From: Pseudoduganella aquatica
Lineage (GTDB): Bacteria > Pseudomonadota > Gammaproteobacteria > Burkholderiales > Burkholderiaceae_D
Length of the DNA: 64,000 nt
NCBI RefSeq assembly: GCF_009857595.1
Contig: NZ_WWCU01000035.1
Location: 1-64,000, forward strand
Reading direction: 5' to 3'
In this document: positions 8,552 through 17,540 of the stretch, one piece after another
Layout of the letters: each line of letters begins with the position of its first letter
Numbering within the stretch: the stretch's first letter is position 1
Program-made: the position numbers and the translations under genes
Notes under the pieces: model-generated
Database searches by the model: none
What the model was told of the DNA's origin: nothing
Seen by the model: only the letters and a program-made list of their open reading frames with translations

Positions 8552-9100
8552 ATGGAACAATTTCACGGCACCACCATCCTGTGCGTGCGGCGCGGCGCGG
8601 AAGTCGCGCTGGGCGGCGACGGCCAGGTCACGCTGGGCAACATCGTCATGAAGGGCACGGCCCGCAAAGTACGCAAGCTGTACCAGGGCAAAGTGCTGTG
8701 CGGCTTTGCCGGCGGCACGGCCGACGCCTTCACCCTGCTGGACCGCTTCGAAGCCAAGCTGGAAAAACACCAGGGCAATCTGCTGCGCGCCTCGGTCGAG
8801 CTGGCCAAGGACTGGCGCACCGACCGCGTGCTGCGCCGCCTGGAAGCGATGCTGCTGGTGGCCGACGCCACCTCGACCCTGGTCATCACCGGCAACGGCG
8901 ACGTGCTGGAGCCGGAAAAAGGCATAGGCGCGATCGGCTCGGGCGGCAGCTACGCCCAGTCGGCCGCGCTGGCGCTGGCCGAGAACACCCAGCTGAGCCC
9001 GGCCGAGATCGTGAAAAAATCGCTGACCATCGCCGGCGAGCTGTGCATCTACACGAATATGTCCCACATTATCGAAACGCTGGACGGGAAAGCGGAATGA
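8552..9100 (+). CDS. hslV: ATP-dependent protease subunit HslV (182 aa)
   Basis: Proteasome-like threonine peptidase of the HslUV complex. Translation from the ATG at 8552 (after GAGGTCTAC) gives MEQFHG followed by TTILCVRRG. The catalytic N-terminal threonine is therefore T7, exposed by removal of a six-residue propeptide. The family core GFAGGTADAFTLLDRFE and the sodium-site region near the end are present. Its stop overlaps the hslU start by four bases (ATGA), so the two subunits are translationally coupled. Confidence 0.96.
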   Translation: MEQFHGTTILCVRRGAEVALGGDGQVTLGNIVMKGTARKVRKLYQGKVLCGFAGGTADAFTLLDRFEAKLEKHQGNLLRASVELAKDWRTDRVLRRLEAMLLVADATSTLVITGNGDVLEPEKGIGAIGSGGSYAQSAALALAENTQLSPAEIVKKSLTIAGELCIYTNMSHIIETLDGKAE

Positions 9101-10434
9101 ATATGACTCCTCAAGAAATCGTCGGCGAGCTCGACAAGCATGTGGTCGGCCAGGGCAAGGCCAAGCGCGCGGTGGCCATTGCGCTGCGCAACCGCTGGCG
9201 GCGCCAGCAGGTGGCCGAGCCGCTGCGCCATGAAATCACGCCGAAGAACATCCTGATGATAGGCCCGACCGGGGTCGGCAAGACCGAGATCGCGCGCCGC
9301 CTGGCCAAGCTGGCCGACGCGCCCTTCATCAAGATCGAGGCGACCAAGTTCACCGAGGTGGGCTATGTGGGGCGCGACGTGGACACCATCATCCGCGACC
9401 TGGTGGACATCGGCATCAAGCAGACCCGCTCGTCCGAAATGGCCAAGGTGCGCGCGCGCGCCGAGGACGCCGCCGAGGACCGCGTGCTCGACATCCTGCT
9501 GCCGCCGCCGCGCGACTTCGGCTTCGCCACCGCCGCCCCGGCCGAGGAAGGCAAGCCCGACACCACGCGCCAGACCTTCCGCAAGCGGCTGCGGGAAGGC
9601 GAGCTGGACGACAAGGAAATCGAGATCGAGCTGGCCGACACCGCGCCGCAGATGGAAATCATGGCCCCGCCCGGCATGGAGGAAATGACGGAGCAGATCA
9701 AGTCCATGTTCTCCGGCATAGGCGGCGGGCGCAAGAAGGCGCGCAAGGTCAAGATCAAGGAAGCGATGAAGCTGCTGCTGGACGAGGAAGCGGCCAAGCT
9801 GGTCAACGACGACGAGATGAAGCAGAAAGCCATCCAGAACGTGGAGCAGAACGGCATCGTGTTCCTGGACGAGATCGACAAGATCGCCTCGCGTTCCGAA
9901 GTGGGCGGCGCCGACGTCTCGCGCGCCGGCGTGCAGCGCGACCTGCTGCCGCTGGTGGAAGGGACGACGGTGAACACCAAGTACGGCATGATACGGACCG
10001 ACCACATCCTGTTCATCGCCTCGGGCGCCTTCCACCTGGCCAAGCCGTCCGACCTGATACCGGAGCTGCAGGGGCGGTTCCCGATCCGGGTCGAGCTGGA
10101 ATCGCTGTCGATCGCCGATTTCGAGCGCATCCTGACGTCGACCGACGCCTGCCTGACCAAGCAATACGAAGCGCTGCTGGGCACGGAGGAGGTGCAGCTG
10201 GTGTTTGCGCCGGACGGCATCACGCGGCTGGCCGAGATCGCCTACCAGGTCAACGAGCGCACGGAAAACATCGGCGCGCGGCGGTTGTACACGGTGATGG
10301 AAAAGCTGCTGGAAGAGATCTCGTTCAGCGCCAGCGAAGGCGGCGTGCAGACGCTGACCATAGACGCCGGCTACGTCAACGCGCGCCTGGACGCGCTGGC
10401 GGTGAACGAAGACCTGTCGCGCTACGTGCTGTAA
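9097..10434 (+). CDS. hslU: HslUV ATPase subunit HslU (445 aa)
   Basis: AAA+ unfoldase that feeds substrates to HslV. It starts TPQEIVGELDKHVVGQ and has Walker A GPTGVGKTE, the pore loop in the TEVGYVGRDV region and Walker B IVFLDEIDKIA. The inserted I-domain (about residues 110-240) is rich in charged residues, and sensor/arginine-finger sequences are present (PELQGRFPIRVEL, NIGARRLYTVMEKLLE). Length equals the E. coli protein. The start overlaps the hslV stop by four bases; a second ATG six bases later (MTPQE) is an alternative. Confidence 0.96.
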   Translation: MNMTPQEIVGELDKHVVGQGKAKRAVAIALRNRWRRQQVAEPLRHEITPKNILMIGPTGVGKTEIARRLAKLADAPFIKIEATKFTEVGYVGRDVDTIIRDLVDIGIKQTRSSEMAKVRARAEDAAEDRVLDILLPPPRDFGFATAAPAEEGKPDTTRQTFRKRLREGELDDKEIEIELADTAPQMEIMAPPGMEEMTEQIKSMFSGIGGGRKKARKVKIKEAMKLLLDEEAAKLVNDDEMKQKAIQNVEQNGIVFLDEIDKIASRSEVGGADVSRAGVQRDLLPLVEGTTVNTKYGMIRTDHILFIASGAFHLAKPSDLIPELQGRFPIRVELESLSIADFERILTSTDACLTKQYEALLGTEEVQLVFAPDGITRLAEIAYQVNERTENIGARRLYTVMEKLLEEISFSASEGGVQTLTIDAGYVNARLDALAVNEDLSRYVL

Positions 10435-10451
10435 GGGAAAGGGGGCAGACG

Positions 10452-10643
10452 ATGGCCAACAAAGCCTTGGCGACGCGGCAGAAGATGCAGTTCCGCGTCG
10501 AGCCCTCCCAAAAACCGCGCAACCCCTACGCGGCGCTGGCCAAGAACCGCGTCGCCGGCCCGCACGCCAAGCCCGCCGCTGTGCAGCGCCACGCCGCCAA
10601 GGCCGCCCTCAAGAAAATCGACCCAGCCAAATCCGACGACTAA
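10452..10643 (+). CDS. Small basic hypothetical protein (63 aa)
   Basis: A short frame starts 17 bases after hslU with a good ribosome binding site (AGGGGGC). It encodes a Lys/Arg/Ala/Pro-rich chain beginning MANKALATRQKMQFRVEP, with no Cys, no membrane segment and no signal peptide. High charge and low complexity suggest nucleic-acid or ribosome association, but I recognise no family. It may be co-transcribed with hslVU. Confidence 0.55.
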   Translation: MANKALATRQKMQFRVEPSQKPRNPYAALAKNRVAGPHAKPAAVQRHAAKAALKKIDPAKSDD

Positions 10644-10661
10644 GCTCCCGCCATAGCAGCC

Positions 10662-10718
10662 TGAGCCGCACTTCCCTCACCCCGGGGTCAGACCCCGAAG
10701 GTGGCAAAATGCGGCTCA
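10662..10718. repeat. Palindromic repeat element, copy 1
   Basis: The outer arms TGAGCCGCA and TGCGGCTCA flank a perfect inner palindrome CGGGGTCAGACCCCG (10683-10697), giving a nested hairpin of 57 bp. The copy at 10819 is the same design in opposite orientation. It resembles a REP/MITE-type extragenic element. Confidence 0.75.
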
Positions 10719-10818
10719 GCTTGCTTGGAAAATCTCGGTGATTACTCCTACGTCACTAGGGAAATTCGCTACCGTTCCCCATCCTGCCCAAAGCCCTCTC
10801 CCTATGAAGCAAGCGAAC

Positions 10819-10876
10819 TGAGCCGCATTTTCCTGCCTTCGGGGTCTGACCCCGAAGTGGTGGAGAATGCGGCTCA
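10819..10876. repeat. Palindromic repeat element, copy 2
   Basis: The outer arms TGAGCCGCATT and AATGCGGCTCA surround the palindrome TTCGGGGTCTGACCCCGAA. The reverse complement of this copy plus flanks aligns along its length with copy 1 plus flanks, so the pair faces each other about 100 bp apart. It begins only six bases beyond the gspC stop codon and may also act as an RNA hairpin ending the T2SS transcript. Confidence 0.75.
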
Positions 10877-10882
10877 GGCTGC

Positions 10883-11410
10883 TTAGCGGGTGGGGTTGAC
10901 CGGGGCCGGCATTTGCGGGGCGGGCTGGGGGACCGGCGGGGGCGCCGGCTGCAGTTGCTGCTGGACCGGGGGCATCGGCAGCGGCGCTGCCATGGCGCTC
11001 GAGGAGGGGGCGCTCTCCGGCGGCGGCAGGTCGAGCCGCTTCTGGATGCCGCCTTCCGATAGCACCACGTACAAAGCCTGGACTTCCTGCACCTTCACAT
11101 TGCCCGCCACTTCTGCGCCTACCGGATAGGCCTTCGCCGGCTGGCCGTCGGTCGCGATGATGGCGACGCTGCCGCGCCCGTTGGCGGCCGCCACCACGCC
11201 GCGCAGCTGGTAGCTGCTGGCGGCGGCGACGGCGATGTCGCCGCCGAACAGGTTGCGCGCAGCCGCCACCGGCACTTCCGGCGCCGCCTGCATGGGCACG
11301 GCGGCCAGCGCGCGCTGCTCGGGCTTGAACAGCAGCATGCCCCAGTAGGCGCACGACGCGGACAGGGCCACCACGGCCACGAAACTTGCTATTACAGGCA
11401 GTCGATTCAT
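10883..11410 (-). CDS. gspC: T2SS inner-membrane protein GspC (175 aa)
   Basis: Bitopic subunit that links the inner-membrane platform to the secretin. It has a short cytoplasmic start, one membrane helix (about residues 7-30) and the homology-region domain with the characteristic RNLFGG and YQLRGVVAA segments. A Pro/Gln-rich tail follows in place of the PDZ or coiled-coil domain seen in longer homologues. It is the last gene of this operon, two bases after gspF, which is an unusual position. The tail ends next to the palindromic repeats. Confidence 0.85.
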   Translation of the reverse strand: MNRLPVIASFVAVVALSASCAYWGMLLFKPEQRALAAVPMQAAPEVPVAAARNLFGGDIAVAAASSYQLRGVVAAANGRGSVAIIATDGQPAKAYPVGAEVAGNVKVQEVQALYVVLSEGGIQKRLDLPPPESAPSSSAMAAPLPMPPVQQQLQPAPPPVPQPAPQMPAPVNPTR

Positions 11411-11412
11411 CT

Positions 11413-12633
11413 TCAGTGCACCAGCTGGTTAATTTCAATAATCGGCATCAGCACCGCCAGGACAATCAGCAGCACCACCAGCCCCATGGCCAGGATCAGC
11501 GCCGGTTCCAGCAGGCCGGCGATGGTGAGCGTGCGCCGCTCCAGATCCGCTTCCTGCGCACTGGCGGCGCGGTTCAGCATGGCCGGCAGCTCGCCCGTGA
11601 TTTCACCGGCCCGTATCATGTGGATTAGCATGGGCGGGAAGTGCTTCTGCGCCGACAGGGCGCGCGCCAGGCTCACGCCCTCCCGCACCGCGTCGCTCGC
11701 TTCTTCCACCAGCTGCTGCATGGCGACGTTGGTCAGCGTGTCGCGGCTGGTCTCGAGCGCCCGCAAAATCGGCACGCCGGAGCCGGTGGTGATGGCCAGC
11801 GTGCTGGCGAAGCGCGAGGTGTTCAGGCTGCGCTCGAACTTGCCGTACAGCGGCGCCGTCAGCAGCCAGGTGTGCCAGCGCGTCTTGAGCGCGATGTTCT
11901 GCAGCGCGCGCCGCCAGGAGAACCAGGCGCCGATCAGCAGCACCAGCACGATCAGCCCGTAGTTGCGCACGAAGTCGGAGACGGCCAGCATGACCACCGT
12001 CAGCACCGGCAGCTTCTGCTTGGTGTTGGCGAACACGGAGACGATCTGCGGCACCACGTAGGTGAGCAGGAAGATCACGATGGAGAACGCCACCACCGTC
12101 ACAATGGCCGGGTAGGTGAACGCCAGCTTGACCTTCTGCACCAGCGCGTTGCGCCGTTCGATATAGTCGGCCAGGCGCGTGAGCACGCGCGAGAGCTGGC
12201 CGATCTGCTCGCCCGAGGCCACCAACGCGCGGTAGATCTCGGCGAAGTCGCGCGGGTGGCGCGACAGCACTTCGGACAGCGCGGCGCCGCCTATCACTTC
12301 GGAGCGGATGGAGGCGATCAGGTCGCGCACATAGGGGCGTTCGGCCTGTTCCAGCAGCGCCGAGAAGGCCTGCTCGAGCGGCAGGCCGGCTTCGAGCAGA
12401 CTGGCCAGCTGGCGCGTGAACAGCGCCAGCTCGGTGGTGGACAGGCGTTCGCCGAAGCCGCGCCGCGTGGCTTTGCCGCTGGCGTCGACCTGGGCCGAGA
12501 TGGCTTCCACCTTGAGCGGCGTGAGTCCTTGCGCGCGCAGGTCGGAGCGCGCCGAGCGCGGGCTGTCTGCGTTGACCACGCCCTTCCTGGTGGCGCCGCC
12601 GGTGTCGACGGCTTCGTAGCGGAATGCTGGCAT
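11413..12633 (-). CDS. gspF: T2SS inner-membrane platform protein GspF (406 aa)
   Basis: Polytopic protein of the T2SS inner-membrane assembly platform, which works with the ATPase GspE. It has the N-terminal PAFRYEAVDTGG motif, two T2SSF domains (about residues 70-195 and 275-395) and three membrane helices, including LAFTYPAIVTVVAFSIVIF and a C-terminal LALILAMGLVVLLIVLAVL. Length is standard. Five bases separate it from gspE upstream and two from gspC downstream. Confidence 0.94.
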   Translation of the reverse strand: MPAFRYEAVDTGGATRKGVVNADSPRSARSDLRAQGLTPLKVEAISAQVDASGKATRRGFGERLSTTELALFTRQLASLLEAGLPLEQAFSALLEQAERPYVRDLIASIRSEVIGGAALSEVLSRHPRDFAEIYRALVASGEQIGQLSRVLTRLADYIERRNALVQKVKLAFTYPAIVTVVAFSIVIFLLTYVVPQIVSVFANTKQKLPVLTVVMLAVSDFVRNYGLIVLVLLIGAWFSWRRALQNIALKTRWHTWLLTAPLYGKFERSLNTSRFASTLAITTGSGVPILRALETSRDTLTNVAMQQLVEEASDAVREGVSLARALSAQKHFPPMLIHMIRAGEITGELPAMLNRAASAQEADLERRTLTIAGLLEPALILAMGLVVLLIVLAVLMPIIEINQLVH

Positions 12634-12638
12634 CTAAG

Positions 12639-14060
12639 CTAGTCCTTCGCCACGCGCAGCAGTTCGGCCTGCGTGGTGGTGCCGTCGCGCAGCCAGCGTT
12701 CGCCGTCTTCGCGCATGGTCAGCATGCCGCCGGCCTGCGCGGCCGCGCGCACTTCGGCTTCCGAGGCGCGGTTGTGGATCTGGGCGCGGATTTGCTCGGT
12801 GGTCTGCAGCAGCTCGTAGATACCGACCCGGCCCTGGTAGCCGGTGTGGCCGCAGTGCTCGCAGCCCACCGCGTGCCATTGCGCGCCGTCGAAGGTCTTG
12901 CACGACGGGCACAGCTTGCGCACCAGGCGCTGCGCCAGCACGCCAAGCAGCGAGGACGACAGCAGGAAGGGCTCGATGCCCATGTCCAGCAGCCGCGTCA
13001 CCGCCGCCGAGGCGTCGTTGGTGTGCAGCGTGGCCAGCACCAGGTGGCCCGTCAGCGAGGCCTGCACCGCGATCTGCGCGGTTTCCAGGTCGCGGATCTC
13101 GCCTATCATGATCACGTCCGGGTCCTGGCGCAGGATGGCGCGCAGGGCCTTGGCGAAGGTCATGTCGATGCGCGGGTTGACCTGGGTCTGGCCTACGCCT
13201 TGCAGGTCGTACTCGATCGGGTCTTCCACCGTGAGGATGTTGGTGGTGGTGGAGTTCACGCGCGACAGCGCGGCGTACAAGGTGGTGGTCTTGCCCGAGC
13301 CGGTGGGGCCGGTGACCAGCACGATGCCGTGCGGCTGCGCGATCAGGCTGTCGAACTGCGGCAGCATGGCTGGGCTCATGCCCAGGTGCTGCAGGTCGAG
13401 GCGCCCGGCTTCCTTGTCCAGCAAACGCAGCACGGCGCGTTCGCCGTGGCCGGTGGGCAGCGTGGAGACGCGCACGTCGACCGGCTTGCCGCCCACCCGC
13501 AACGTGATGCGGCCGTCCTGCGGCAGGCGCTTTTCGGCGATGTCGAGCTGCGCCATGATCTTGATGCGCGAGATCAGCGAGCCGTGGATGGCCTTGCGCG
13601 GCTTGACCACGTCGCGCAGCGTGCCGTCCACGCGGAAGCGCACCACCGAAGTCTGCTCGAACGGTTCGATGTGGATGTCGGACGCGCCTTCGCGCAGCGC
13701 CTGCGTGAGCAGCGCGTTGATCATGCGTATCACGGGCGCGTCGTCGCTGGACTCCAGCAGGTCTTCGATGGCAGGCACGTCCTGCAGCAGCTTGGTCAGG
13801 TCCAGGTCGGCGTCGAATTCGTCGGCCACTTGCGAGGCGTCGCCGCCGGCGCCGGCGTAGGCCTTGGCGATGGCTTCCTCCAGGTCGGCGCGGCCCAGCG
13901 ATTTGATGTTGATCCGGCCGAAACGGCGCGACACTTCGGCGATGGCGGCCGGCGCGGTGGCGGTGGAGACGTACACGTCCACCGAGTGCTCGGCCTCCTG
14001 GCCCGGCTGGGCCAGCACCGAATAGTCGCGCGCGAAGGCGTAGGGCAGCAGGTTGCTCAT
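12639..14060 (-). CDS. gspE: T2SS assembly ATPase GspE (473 aa)
   Basis: Cytoplasmic hexameric ATPase that powers pseudopilus assembly. It has an N1E-like region, the N2E domain (SDIHIEPFEQ), Walker A GPTGSGKTTTLYAAL, the Asp box (TVEDPIEY), Walker B (IGEIRDLETAQ) and a zinc-type CPSC...CEHC motif near the C-terminus. The start overlaps the end of gspD by four bases, indicating coupled translation. The chain is slightly short at the N-terminus compared with E. coli GspE. Confidence 0.95.
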   Translation of the reverse strand: MSNLLPYAFARDYSVLAQPGQEAEHSVDVYVSTATAPAAIAEVSRRFGRINIKSLGRADLEEAIAKAYAGAGGDASQVADEFDADLDLTKLLQDVPAIEDLLESSDDAPVIRMINALLTQALREGASDIHIEPFEQTSVVRFRVDGTLRDVVKPRKAIHGSLISRIKIMAQLDIAEKRLPQDGRITLRVGGKPVDVRVSTLPTGHGERAVLRLLDKEAGRLDLQHLGMSPAMLPQFDSLIAQPHGIVLVTGPTGSGKTTTLYAALSRVNSTTTNILTVEDPIEYDLQGVGQTQVNPRIDMTFAKALRAILRQDPDVIMIGEIRDLETAQIAVQASLTGHLVLATLHTNDASAAVTRLLDMGIEPFLLSSSLLGVLAQRLVRKLCPSCKTFDGAQWHAVGCEHCGHTGYQGRVGIYELLQTTEQIRAQIHNRASEAEVRAAAQAGGMLTMREDGERWLRDGTTTQAELLRVAKD

Positions 14061-16237
14061 TCTGGCTGCTTGCCTTCGGCTGGGGTGGTGGCCGGCGCAG
14101 GCGGCAGCGCCGGACGCGCCAGCTGGCCGCTGCCTTGCGCAGGCTGGCCGTTCTGCAGCGCCGGCAGCATGGGCTGGCCGAGGTTTTTCAGCAGCGGCGT
14201 TTCGTTCGGCTGCACGTCCTGCTGGGTGGCGCGCATGTAGTCGTAGCGGTCGGTGGCCAGGCTGGTGCTCTGGTCCTTGCTGCGGATGACCACGGGGCGC
14301 AGGAACACCATCAGGTTGGTTTTCTTGCGGCCGCGCTTCTGGTATTTGAACAGGTTGCCCAGGATGGGGATGTCGCCCAGGCCGCGCACTTTTTCCACGT
14401 TGTCGCCGGCGTCGTCGGAGATCAGGCCGCCCAGCACCACGATCTGGCCGTCGTCGGCGATGATGTTGGTTTCGATGGTGCGCGTCTTGAGCACGATGCC
14501 GCTTTCGGACGTGACCGTGGTGTCGATGCTGGAGCTCTCGTTGTAGATGGCCAGCTTGATGGTGCCGCCTTCGGAAATCTGCGGACGCACTTTCAGCGTC
14601 AGACCCACGTCCTTGCGGTCTATGGTCTGGAAGGGGTTGGTGCTGGTGCCGGAGGTGGTGGTGAACTGGCCGGTCAGGATGGGCACGTTCTGGCCCACGC
14701 GGATGGTGGCCAGCTCGTTATCCAGCGTGAACACATTGGGCGTGGACAGGATGTTGGTGCCGCCGTCCGATTCCAGCGTGTGCGCCACCGCGCCCAGTCC
14801 CAGCTTGCCGTCGGCCAGCTGCTTGAAGATGCCGATGGTCATGCCGGCGCCGGGCAGCGCCTTGCCGCCGCCGGCGGCCAGCGTGAGCAGGTTGTTGGAC
14901 GAGCCGCTGGCGAACGAGGTGCCGCCGCCGACGCGGTAGGTGGAGTTGTCGTTGCCGCTCAGGCCCAGCCACTGCACGCCGAATTCGGAGGCCTTGTCGG
15001 CGCTCACTTCGACGATCAGCGCTTCGATGTAGACCTGGGCGCGGCGCACGTCCAGCTGGTCGATCACGGCGCGCAGGTTGCGGTACACCGACTCGGGCGC
15101 GGTGATGATCAGGGTGTTGGTGGTGGCGTCGGCCTGGATGAAGCCGGCACCGCCGGTGGCCTGCTGGGTGTTGCTGCCGCTGGCGTTGAGCAGCGGATTG
15201 GTGGAGCCGGTGCTGCCGCCGCCGCCCGTCATGCCGCTGCCGCTCTGGCCTTGCATGCCGCCGGTGTTGCCGCCCTGCTGGCTGTTGAAACCGGAGGTGC
15301 TGCCGGCCTGGCCGGCGGCGCCGCTGTCGCCGGACATGACGGCGCGCAGCGTCTGCGCCAGCTTGGTCGCTTCGGCGTTCTTCAGGTAGACCACGTGCAC
15401 ATTGCCCAGCTGCGTGGTGGGCTGGTCCAGCTTGGCGATCAGCGACTTGGCCAGGTTGGCGCGCGCCGCGGACGGGGCGCGCAGCACCAGCGAGTTGGTG
15501 CGCGGATCGGCCAGCACGCTGACGCGGCCCGCGTCGGCGGCGCCGCCGCCTGCGCCCGGCTCCAGCAGCTTGCCCAGCATGGTGGCCAGGTCGCTGGCGA
15601 TGGCGTAGCGCACCGGGATCACATCCATGTCGGCGGCGGTGGGCGCGTCCAGCGCGGCGATCAGTTTGCCCAGGCGCTTCAGGTTGTCCGCGTAGTCGGT
15701 AATGACCAGGGTGTTGTTGCCAGGGTTGGCGTTGATGGTGTTGTTCGGCGTGATGAGGGGGCGCAGCACCGTCACCAGGTTGGCCGAGGATTCATAGTTC
15801 AGGTGGAACACCTGGGTGGCGATCTGGTCGCCCTTCAGCACGGAGGCCGAGCCGATCTGGGTCGGCGTGGCCTGCAGCTTGGCTTCCGCTTCCGGCACCA
15901 CCTTGGCGTAGCCGTCGCCGCTGACGATGGCGAAGCCTTGCAGGCGCAGCGCGGAGGTCAGCAGCGAGAAGGCCTGGGTCTTGCTCATCGGGCCTTCGGA
16001 CACCAGCGTCAGCGTGCCTTTCACGCGCGGGTCGATCAGGAAGGTGATGTTGGTGTAGTGGCCTACCGCCTTGATGACCGATTCGATGTCGGCGCCGACG
16101 AAGTTGAGCGCGGCGTCGTCGCCGGGCGCGGCCCAGGCAGGCGCTTGCGCGGACAGCGCGGCGCAGCACAGCATGGCGGCGGCGCTCAGGCGGCGCAGCG
16201 TAGGAAGTTGGTACTGGCTTACGGACTGTTTTTTCAT
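14057..16237 (-). CDS. gspD: T2SS outer-membrane secretin GspD (726 aa)
   Basis: Secretin forming the outer-membrane channel of the T2SS. After a signal peptide ending APAWA it has the N0 domain (LNFVGADIESVIKAVGHYT) and N1-N3 repeats with NTLVITD and TNTLIIT motifs. N3 is interrupted by a long Gly/Ser/Gln/Asn-rich loop (about residues 310-365). The secretin domain includes VPILTGQ and LGGLISD, and the tail is Pro/Ala-rich. No N-terminal lipobox is seen, so piloting would need the tail (S-domain) or self-insertion. It overlaps gspE by four bases. Confidence 0.95.
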   Translation of the reverse strand: MKKQSVSQYQLPTLRRLSAAAMLCCAALSAQAPAWAAPGDDAALNFVGADIESVIKAVGHYTNITFLIDPRVKGTLTLVSEGPMSKTQAFSLLTSALRLQGFAIVSGDGYAKVVPEAEAKLQATPTQIGSASVLKGDQIATQVFHLNYESSANLVTVLRPLITPNNTINANPGNNTLVITDYADNLKRLGKLIAALDAPTAADMDVIPVRYAIASDLATMLGKLLEPGAGGGAADAGRVSVLADPRTNSLVLRAPSAARANLAKSLIAKLDQPTTQLGNVHVVYLKNAEATKLAQTLRAVMSGDSGAAGQAGSTSGFNSQQGGNTGGMQGQSGSGMTGGGGSTGSTNPLLNASGSNTQQATGGAGFIQADATTNTLIITAPESVYRNLRAVIDQLDVRRAQVYIEALIVEVSADKASEFGVQWLGLSGNDNSTYRVGGGTSFASGSSNNLLTLAAGGGKALPGAGMTIGIFKQLADGKLGLGAVAHTLESDGGTNILSTPNVFTLDNELATIRVGQNVPILTGQFTTTSGTSTNPFQTIDRKDVGLTLKVRPQISEGGTIKLAIYNESSSIDTTVTSESGIVLKTRTIETNIIADDGQIVVLGGLISDDAGDNVEKVRGLGDIPILGNLFKYQKRGRKKTNLMVFLRPVVIRSKDQSTSLATDRYDYMRATQQDVQPNETPLLKNLGQPMLPALQNGQPAQGSGQLARPALPPAPATTPAEGKQPE

Positions 16238-16248
16238 TATCTGAACTA

Positions 16249-17025
16249 TTATCTGAACTCTAACGCGATGATGTTCTTGCCGCCCTGGTTGGGACGGCGC
16301 TGGCCCAGCAAATTCAATAGATTGCCCAGCGACTGCTCGTAACCGTCGGCCGCTTCGGCCTGCCCGGAGAACTGCAGGCGGCCGTTATTCAGGCTGCCTT
16401 TCCCGCTCAACAGCAGCGGGCCTTTCAGGGAACTCAATACCAGCTGCGCCTGCTGGCCGCGCCAGTCCAGCGCCAGCTGGTAGCTGCCCAGCGGCTTCAG
16501 CGGCGACAGCCGCGAGGACATGTCGGCCATCTCCAGCGTGGTGCGGCCGTTCACGTCCATGCGCTGGCCGGCCAGGGCCAGCTCCAGCGTGGTCCACGAC
16601 AGCCGCAGGCGGCCGCTGGGCGCCAGCGTGTTGAGCGGCGCGCCCAGGCCCGCCAGGCCGTCGGCGGGCAGCAGCAAGGCGGACGGACTCAACTGCCACT
16701 GCTTCCAGCTGCCCTTGAAACTGACCGGCTGCGCCAGCGCCTGCTCGTTCGACAATTCCATGTCGACCATGCCCAGCAGCGACAGCGGCGACAGCTTCCA
16801 CGCAAAGCGCCCCGGCAGCAGCGGCGTCACCGCGCCATTGCTGCTGGCCGCGCCGCCGATGAAGGCGGAGCCGCGCCACAGCGTACCCTGCGCGTCGCCC
16901 AGCGTCAAACGGCCGCCGCTGCGGCTTTCCACCGCGTCCGCCACCCAGGCGGCCGGGAAGAAGGACAGCACCGCCAGCAGTACGCCCAGCAGCACCGCCA
17001 GCAACCATAGCACGGCGCGCTTCAT
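16249..17025 (-). CDS. gspN: T2SS protein GspN (258 aa)
   Basis: Accessory T2SS inner-membrane protein. One N-terminal membrane helix (ALWLLAVLLGVLLAVLSFF-like, residues 4-25) is followed by a periplasmic beta-rich domain with the family motif LTLGDAQGTLWRGSA. The ATG at 17025 overlaps the gspM stop by four bases. gspD starts 11 bases after its end, so it sits inside one long transcript. Confidence 0.85.
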   Translation of the reverse strand: MKRAVLWLLAVLLGVLLAVLSFFPAAWVADAVESRSGGRLTLGDAQGTLWRGSAFIGGAASSNGAVTPLLPGRFAWKLSPLSLLGMVDMELSNEQALAQPVSFKGSWKQWQLSPSALLLPADGLAGLGAPLNTLAPSGRLRLSWTTLELALAGQRMDVNGRTTLEMADMSSRLSPLKPLGSYQLALDWRGQQAQLVLSSLKGPLLLSGKGSLNNGRLQFSGQAEAADGYEQSLGNLLNLLGQRRPNQGGKNIIALEFR

Positions 17026-17540
17026 CGGCCCCCGCCGGCCTGGCGCAGCGTGATGGCGGCGTCCACCACGCCGGGCGTGGCCTGGCCGGTGACGACGGCT
17101 TCCTGCACCATCACGGCGCTGTCGCGGCGCTGCGCGTCCAGCCAGGTGACCAGCGCGGCAAAGGCCACGCCCTTCAGCTCCAGCTTGGCGTATTCGCCGG
17201 TGAGATTGAGCGATTGCGGCTTGAGGCCGGCCGCGTTCAGGCTGGCGGTCAGCGCGTCGCGCGACATGGGCGGCGCCTGCACCGGCGGCTTGGCCGCCAG
17301 CTCTGCGGCGGTGCGCGCCAGCGCTTTCAGTTCTGCCACGTCCTGGCGCAGTTGCGGCAGCGCCTTGCGCAGCGCTTCACGGCCGTCCAGCGCGGGCGCC
17401 ACCAGCAGGCTGTACGCCAGCGCCAGCCCGACCACGGCGCCGCCGATTGTCAGCATGCGGCGTTCCTGCTCGCTGCGTTCATTCCAGAAGGCGGACGCGC
17501 TGTCGCGCAGTTGCTGGATCTTCGTCATTGCCGCGCTCAT
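17022..17540 (-). CDS. gspM: T2SS protein GspM (172 aa)
   Basis: Small bitopic protein of the inner-membrane platform, partner of GspL. It has a cytoplasmic start with ERSEQERRML, one membrane helix (IGGAVVGLALAYSLLVAPAL) and a periplasmic ferredoxin-like domain. An upstream in-frame start would add a Trp/Gln-rich leader overlapping gspL by 67 bases. The ATG at 17540 forms a four-base ATGA overlap with the gspL stop, as elsewhere in this operon, so I chose it. Confidence 0.83.
   Translation of the reverse strand: MSAAMTKIQQLRDSASAFWNERSEQERRMLTIGGAVVGLALAYSLLVAPALDGREALRKALPQLRQDVAELKALARTAAELAAKPPVQAPPMSRDALTASLNAAGLKPQSLNLTGEYAKLELKGVAFAALVTWLDAQRRDSAVMVQEAVVTGQATPGVVDAAITLRQAGGGR

Noticed and set aside
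14135..16342. A 735-codon plus-strand frame across gspD
   Set aside because: gspD is unmistakable on the other strand; the frame is a codon-position artefact.
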